From Flavobacteriaceae bacterium UBA6268 (GTDB lineage Bacteria; Bacteroidota; Bacteroidia; Flavobacteriales; Flavobacteriaceae): DNA of 8,316 nucleotides. The stretch spans positions 1 to 8,316 of the forward strand of contig DJVA01000078.1 of the NCBI GenBank assembly GCA_002440705.1. Direction: 5' to 3'. Positions 4,693-8,316 of the stretch are shown here, one piece after another (positions within the stretch are counted from its first letter, which is position 1; every line of letters begins with the position of its first letter). The notes beneath the pieces are model-generated. The model was not told where the DNA came from. It ran no database searches and saw only the letters and a program-made list of their open reading frames with translations. The position numbers and the translations under genes were made by a program.

Positions 4693-5472
4693 TCAAGTAC
4701 TAGCACTCAAATTCTGATTAAAACATTTTACCAATATCTCATAAAGCTCGGGATGTTTCTTTTTAAGTAAATCTGGACGCTCAAAAAAATATTCTGAAGC
4801 TACCGCTAAAAATTCTGCTTGATTTGTGCCTCCATACTTACGAATGTCGGAATGGTTATCATTTATCGCTTCCATTTCCTTATGGATTAAATTTAACCAC
4901 GGTATGGCATATTGATGCTCTAATAATCGCTCTGGTACACCATCTGTTCTATCATCCAACTTATCAATAAGATGTATAAATTCGTGTATGCCTGTATTAC
5001 TTTTATCGGTTGTGTTTTTAAAGCCGTGATACAATGCTTTTTTGGATAGAATCATTTGCTTTTCAAATCGTCCGTTCCCGACAATTCCACCAATGTTGCG
5101 TGATTTATCCCTATTGCCAAATTGCATATCCTCATTAAAATTATCAGGGTATAAGAGGATTCCGCTTAAATTGGTGTAATGCCATTCTTTAAAGCCAAAA
5201 ACAGGAATTACGGCACTTGCAGCGATTAAAATTTTATCAAGCTCTTCCAGTTCTAATTTCATGCCGTCAATATACACTTCGCTTAAAAATTGCATCATTC
5301 GCTGTTGAAACCCCTGTTGTTTTTTCTTTGAAAGATTACGATAATAGAGTACGTTCTCTAACAGCAACTCGTGCCAATGTTCTGGAAAGGGTTTAACCTT
5401 TCGTCGCCTTGCTATTCTGTAAAAATGAATCGCAAATAGAATAATCACAACCGAAATTAAAATATAAACCAT
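4693..5472 (-). CDS. MtfA-like M90-family zinc metallopeptidase, membrane-anchored
   Basis: A 259-residue protein of the MtfA peptidase family (MEROPS M90). The zinc-site helix HEFIH is at residues 163-167, followed by LIDKLDD. The third-ligand helix is EFLAVASEYFFERP at 220-233, matching the family's EFFAVASE.FFE.P. The N-terminus has a hydrophobic helix at 2-19 followed by RRRK, so the catalytic part is probably tethered to the inner face of the membrane; E. coli MtfA lacks such an anchor. E. coli MtfA binds the Mlc repressor and influences glucose uptake, but Bacteroidota have no obvious Mlc circuit here. The gene lies 14 bp after an HMA chaperone gene and in line with copA. A role in copper or envelope stress is possible by context. 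The ATG at 5472 is the natural start. Confidence 0.9.
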   Translation of the reverse strand: MVYILISVVIILFAIHFYRIARRRKVKPFPEHWHELLLENVLYYRNLSKKKQQGFQQRMMQFLSEVYIDGMKLELEELDKILIAASAVIPVFGFKEWHYTNLSGILLYPDNFNEDMQFGNRDKSRNIGGIVGNGRFEKQMILSKKALYHGFKNTTDKSNTGIHEFIHLIDKLDDRTDGVPERLLEHQYAIPWLNLIHKEMEAINDNHSDIRKYGGTNQAEFLAVASEYFFERPDLLKKKHPELYEILVKCFNQNLSAST

Positions 5473-5486
5473 ATTATACCGAGGTA

Positions 5487-5699
5487 TTAATCTACTGGTT
5501 CCGCTTTAAAGCCTACTTTTTGCAATGTAGCCTTTACATCTTCTTCTGAAGCGCCATCGCTTTCAATGGTTAAAATTTTATCAGGATTAGTGGTATCCAC
5601 TTCCCAACTTTCCACACCTTCTTGCTTGTTTAAAAAGGGGGTTACTTTAGAGACGCAACCACCACAATTGATATTTGTTTTAAATTTTAAAGTTTTCAT
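5487..5699 (-). CDS. Small HMA-domain metallochaperone (CopZ-like)
   Basis: A 70-residue single heavy-metal-associated domain, the full length of the free chaperone type. The metal site is N-C-G-G-C with Cys12 and Cys15 after the first beta strand (LKFKTNI). The usual ferredoxin-like pattern follows: helix from about 16 to 26, strand SWEVDTT near 31-37, strand ILTIES near 42-47, then helix ASEEDVKATLQKVGF. The motif lacks the Met of the CopZ M-x-C-x-x-C site (IN before Cys12). Binding of Cu(I) is most likely because copA lies 23 bp upstream in the same direction, and the chaperone would deliver the metal to that ATPase. It is followed 14 bp later by the M90 peptidase. Zinc or mercury binding cannot be excluded. 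Confidence 0.88.
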   Translation of the reverse strand: MKTLKFKTNINCGGCVSKVTPFLNKQEGVESWEVDTTNPDKILTIESDGASEEDVKATLQKVGFKAEPVD

Positions 5700-5722
5700 T
5701 GTAATTGAATTTATAATTAATA

Positions 5723-7981
5723 TTAAAGTTTTACTCGTTTCAATCTTAGGCTATTCGCGACTACAGAAACGCTACTGAATGCCATTGCCATTCCTGCTAT
5801 CATTGGGTCCAATAAGAATCCATTTACGGGATACAAAACGCCTGCTGCAATTGGAATACCAATGAGATTATAAATGAATGCCCAAAATAGATTCTGACGG
5901 ATACCCAAAACAGTTTTCTTTGATAGTTCCAACGCCTTGGGAATGGATTGCAAATCTGACGTTATCAATGTCATTTTCGCAACGTCCATTGCTATGTCCG
6001 AACCTTTACCCATTGCAATACTTACATTGGCCTGTGCCAATGCGTGGGAATCATTGATGCCATCACCAACCATAGCTACTATTTTACCATCAGACTGCAA
6101 TTTTTTCACAAAGGTTGCTTTATCCGAAGGCATCACTTCCCCTTGGAAATTTGCTATTCCCACTTGTTGGGCTACGGCTGATGCTGTCTTATTATTATCA
6201 CCGGTGAGCATATAGACATCAATGTCCATTTCCTGAAGTGTTGCAATGGCTATTTTTGAAGTTTCCTTTATTTTGTCTGCAATAGCAAGTATCGCCATTA
6301 CATCTTTTTCATTACCAAAGAATATGACAGTTTTTGCTTGTTCTTCAAGACTTTCTGCTGTTTGCATCAAGGAAGCATCAATTTGAATATTCTTTTCAAG
6401 CATTAGTTTATGGTTTCCAATATAGTATTGTGAGCCATTTTCTGTTTTAGCCTGCACACCTTTACCCGTAATACTTTCAAAAGAAGCAATTTCAACTTTT
6501 TCAATATTTTCTTCTTTAAAATGATTAACAACTGCTTCTGCCAAGGGGTGTTCCGATTGGGCTTCTATTGCTAACAAGAACTGTTTTAAATCAACCTTAT
6601 TTTCAAGTGTACCTTTCCAATGTATATCGGTCACCATTGGTTTTCCCTCGGTAATAGTGCCAGTTTTATCAAGGATGATAGCATTAACTTTATGACCGAG
6701 TTCTAAACTCTCGGCATCTTTTATAAGGATATTATTTTCGGCACCTTTTCCAATTCCCACCATAATAGCAGTAGGTGTAGCCAACCCTAGGGCGCAAGGA
6801 CAGGCAATGACTAGTACGGCGACAGAAGTCAATAGAGCTTGAGAAAACGCATTATCACCTCCCATAGACATCCAGACGATGAAGGTAACAATGGATATTC
6901 CCAATACGATAGGAACAAATATTCCAGCAATTTTATCGACCAATTTTTGTACAGGTGCCTTGCTGCCCTGTGCTTCCTGTACCATTTTTATGATTTGGGA
7001 AAGCAGGGTTTCGCCACCTACTTTTTCTGCAGTAAATTGAAAACTACCTTTTTGGTTGACGGTGCCAGCAAACACCTTCTCTTCTCTGGCCTTTTGTACT
7101 GGAACAGGTTCACCCGTAATCATACTTTCGTCTACATATGAACTTCCTTTAATAACTTCCCCATCTACGGGAATCTTTTCTCCAGGGCGGACTAAAATAG
7201 TTTGACCTACTTGTACAGCAGAAATAGGAATTTCTTTTTCTTCCCCATTATCAATAACTTTAAGCGTTTTAGGTTGTAATCCCATTAATTTTTTAATGGC
7301 CGAAGAAGTATTCGATTTGGCCTTTTCTTCCAGTAATTTCCCCAAAGAAATAAAGGTAATAATCACTGTCGCCGCTTCGTAATAAACGTGTGGCTCAATA
7401 GCACGATTTAACCAAAATTCCGGAAATAAGGTATTGAACACACTAAACAAAAATGCAATGCCCGTACTTAAAGCCACCAAGGTATCCATATTCGCCTTGC
7501 CACGTTTGGCCTGTTTGAAAGCATTGATAAAAAAACTACGCCCAAACCAGAAGAGAATGGGAATAGCCAATACCAAAGAAATCCACTTACCAGGTTCCCA
7601 TTGCATAAAGAACATTCCAAGTATGAAGATGGGCAGTGTCATAATAGCTGACCAAATGGTACGGTTTTTAATGTCTTGGTAATGCTTTAGCTGAAGCTCT
7701 TGTTGTGCTTCCATTGGGTCTTCTGCATCGATAATGATATCATAGCCCACTTCACGCAGTGCGTTCTGAAGTTTCTCTTCAGAAATGGTTTCATCGTAAT
7801 CGACTAAAACCGAATTGCTAGCAAAATTTACGATGGCCTTGTTTACGCCATCGGTATGGGAAAGAATCGACTCAACACTGCTGGCACAGGCGGCACAGGT
7901 CATACCCGTAACAGGAAAGGATTTTTTTATGCCTGTTTTTTGTTCTTTGGGTTTGGTGTCGAATATATTGGTTGCCTCCAT
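5723..7981 (-). CDS. copA: Copper-exporting P1B-type ATPase CopA
   Basis: A 752-residue Cu(I)-exporting ATPase of the inner membrane, close to the usual length for a one-HMA enzyme. In order: N-terminal tail; one HMA domain with GMTCAAC (Cys29, Cys32); membrane helices from about 108; actuator domain with TGE at 289-291; the transport-site helix with CPC at 394-396; phosphorylation loop DKTGT with Asp438; nucleotide-binding SEHPLAEA with His478; TGDNNKTA at 593-600; hinge GDGIND at 639-644. The last helices carry YN (704-705) and MAMAFSSVSVVANSLRLK with Met731 and Ser736-737, the Cu(I)-type (P1B-1) signature. The hinge continues SHAL instead of the common APAL. It is first in a probable operon with the HMA chaperone (23-bp gap) and the M90 peptidase. 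The ATG at 7981 precedes a short tail before the HMA. Confidence 0.95.
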   Translation of the reverse strand: MEATNIFDTKPKEQKTGIKKSFPVTGMTCAACASSVESILSHTDGVNKAIVNFASNSVLVDYDETISEEKLQNALREVGYDIIIDAEDPMEAQQELQLKHYQDIKNRTIWSAIMTLPIFILGMFFMQWEPGKWISLVLAIPILFWFGRSFFINAFKQAKRGKANMDTLVALSTGIAFLFSVFNTLFPEFWLNRAIEPHVYYEAATVIITFISLGKLLEEKAKSNTSSAIKKLMGLQPKTLKVIDNGEEKEIPISAVQVGQTILVRPGEKIPVDGEVIKGSSYVDESMITGEPVPVQKAREEKVFAGTVNQKGSFQFTAEKVGGETLLSQIIKMVQEAQGSKAPVQKLVDKIAGIFVPIVLGISIVTFIVWMSMGGDNAFSQALLTSVAVLVIACPCALGLATPTAIMVGIGKGAENNILIKDAESLELGHKVNAIILDKTGTITEGKPMVTDIHWKGTLENKVDLKQFLLAIEAQSEHPLAEAVVNHFKEENIEKVEIASFESITGKGVQAKTENGSQYYIGNHKLMLEKNIQIDASLMQTAESLEEQAKTVIFFGNEKDVMAILAIADKIKETSKIAIATLQEMDIDVYMLTGDNNKTASAVAQQVGIANFQGEVMPSDKATFVKKLQSDGKIVAMVGDGINDSHALAQANVSIAMGKGSDIAMDVAKMTLITSDLQSIPKALELSKKTVLGIRQNLFWAFIYNLIGIPIAAGVLYPVNGFLLDPMIAGMAMAFSSVSVVANSLRLKRVKL

Positions 7982-8175
7982 TTATTAATCCGTTTTGTAT
8001 TTCACAAATTTCGGAATAGAACACGGAAAAGCTGTTACATTATTCGCTGAAAGAGTTGTAAAATTTGCTCATTCATTTTCTTTTATTAGTTGGTTTCTAA
8101 TACCTCTTTAAATTAAATTATTCAATATACCAACTATGCTTTTAAAACATTTTCTCTATGCGCTTTTTTTGTATG
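7982..8175. promoter_or_regulatory. Intergenic region upstream of copA with inverted repeats
   Basis: This very AT-rich region of 194 bp separates the upstream ATPase gene from copA, both on the minus strand, and probably holds the copA promoter. Elements seen: TTTGT (7994-7998) with ACAAA (8004-8008) just before the copA start; TAGTTGGT (8087-8094) with ACCAACTA (8129-8136), 34 bp apart; and the direct repeat CTATGC at 8134-8139 and 8156-8161. A minus-strand 13-codon open frame (8035-8076) is present but has no support as a gene. I see no strong terminator for the upstream gene. Confidence 0.4.
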
Positions 8176-8316
8176 TTAACTCCAAGTCATTCTTTGCAAT
8201 CTGACCGCATTTAAAATAGCTAATAACGCCACCCCAACATCGGCAAAGACAGCTTCCCACATTGTTGCTAAACCACCTGCTCCCAAAATCAGTACAATTA
8301 CTTTAATACCAAAAGC
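8176..8316 (-). CDS. C-terminal end of a zinc/cadmium-type P1B ATPase (partial)
   Basis: The last 46 codons of a gene whose start lies beyond the right edge of the window. The peptide AFGIKVIVLILGAGGLATMW, then EAVFADVGVALLAILNAVRL, matches the final two membrane segments of Zn(II)/Cd(II)/Pb(II)-exporting P1B ATPases (ZntA/CadA type). In that family the last helix carries a conserved Asp (here in FADVG) and a terminal LN..RL. The Lys near the start (GIKV) agrees with the conserved Lys of the preceding helix in that group. It therefore differs from the copper enzyme next to it, giving two metal specificities in one island. It lies on the same strand as copA with a 194-bp gap, so it is probably a separate transcription unit. 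It could still be a broken gene, since the rest is not visible. Confidence 0.85.
   Translation of the reverse strand, partial: AFGIKVIVLILGAGGLATMWEAVFADVGVALLAILNAVRLQRMTWS

Noticed and set aside
5476..5487. ATACC/GGTAT palindrome between the HMA gene and the peptidase gene.
   Set aside because: It is only 12 bp with a 2-base centre inside a 14-bp operon gap; too short to call a terminator or operator.
6055..6085. GDGINDSHAL in CopA instead of the common GDGINDAPAL.
   Set aside because: The essential GDGIND residues are intact, and Ser plus a polar residue at the next positions is, from memory, common in Bacteroidota CopA proteins, so I do not treat it as a defect.
3976..8023. The 12-base word TGTTCTATTCCG at 3976-3987 recurs inverted at 8012-8023, which could flank an island.
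   Set aside because: The match ends sharply after 12 bases on both sides. A few such matches are expected by chance in a window of this size when both strands are compared.
8035..8076. Minus-strand 13-codon frame (MNEQILQLFQRIM) upstream of copA, possible leader peptide.
   Set aside because: It has no metal-binding or regulatory codon pattern, no attenuator hairpin pair beside it and no clear ribosome-binding site.

Overview
The window looks like an accessory, mosaic stretch of a Bacteroidota genome, most likely a marine-type member of the Flavobacteriaceae. I infer this from protein style (DoxX and HxlR pairs, a lipoprotein of the form LSC-TQKK, a CopA with GDGINDSHAL), weak Shine-Dalgarno sequences and AT-rich intergenic DNA. 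This is inference from reading; no database search was possible.

Left part (1-3030), visibly richer in G+C. A two-gene plus-strand unit encodes a DoxX-family membrane protein and an overlapping TauE/SafE (TSUP) anion exporter. A minus-strand DoxX-family gene follows, ending in tandem intrinsic terminators. It is transcribed divergently from an HxlR-family regulator that carries the N-terminal cysteine seen in redox-sensing relatives. The 120-bp divergent promoter holds nested inverted repeats. Next is a 118-residue two-helix membrane protein whose middle reads like a potassium-channel pore with a degenerate selectivity filter. Together this resembles a thiol/quinone/sulfur stress module.

Middle part (3030-4690), intermediate and heterogeneous. 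It holds a gene-free stretch with a terminator-like hairpin, then a minus-strand 135-residue charged, coiled-coil-rich protein with its own terminator and a long upstream region containing a GC-rich hairpin. A decayed lipoprotein alpha/beta-hydrolase gene follows, with two apparent single-A losses, a local double frame wobble, an internal deletion that removes the nucleophile elbow, and a lost C-terminus. Two perfect small hairpins (4651-4690) separate it from the next block.

Right part (4693-8316), AT-richer, all on the minus strand. In transcription order it contains the C-terminal end of a zinc/cadmium-type P1B ATPase (cut by the window edge), a 194-bp intergenic region, a complete copper P1B ATPase (copA), a free HMA-domain metallochaperone and an MtfA-like M90 zinc peptidase. 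The last three are separated by 23 and 14 bp and are probably one copper-tolerance operon.

I saw no tRNA, rRNA, CRISPR array, transposase or integrase. The most noteworthy items are the pore-like small membrane protein, the cysteine-bearing HxlR/DoxX switch, the peptidase in the copper operon and the hydrolase pseudogene. None is proven to be a new system.
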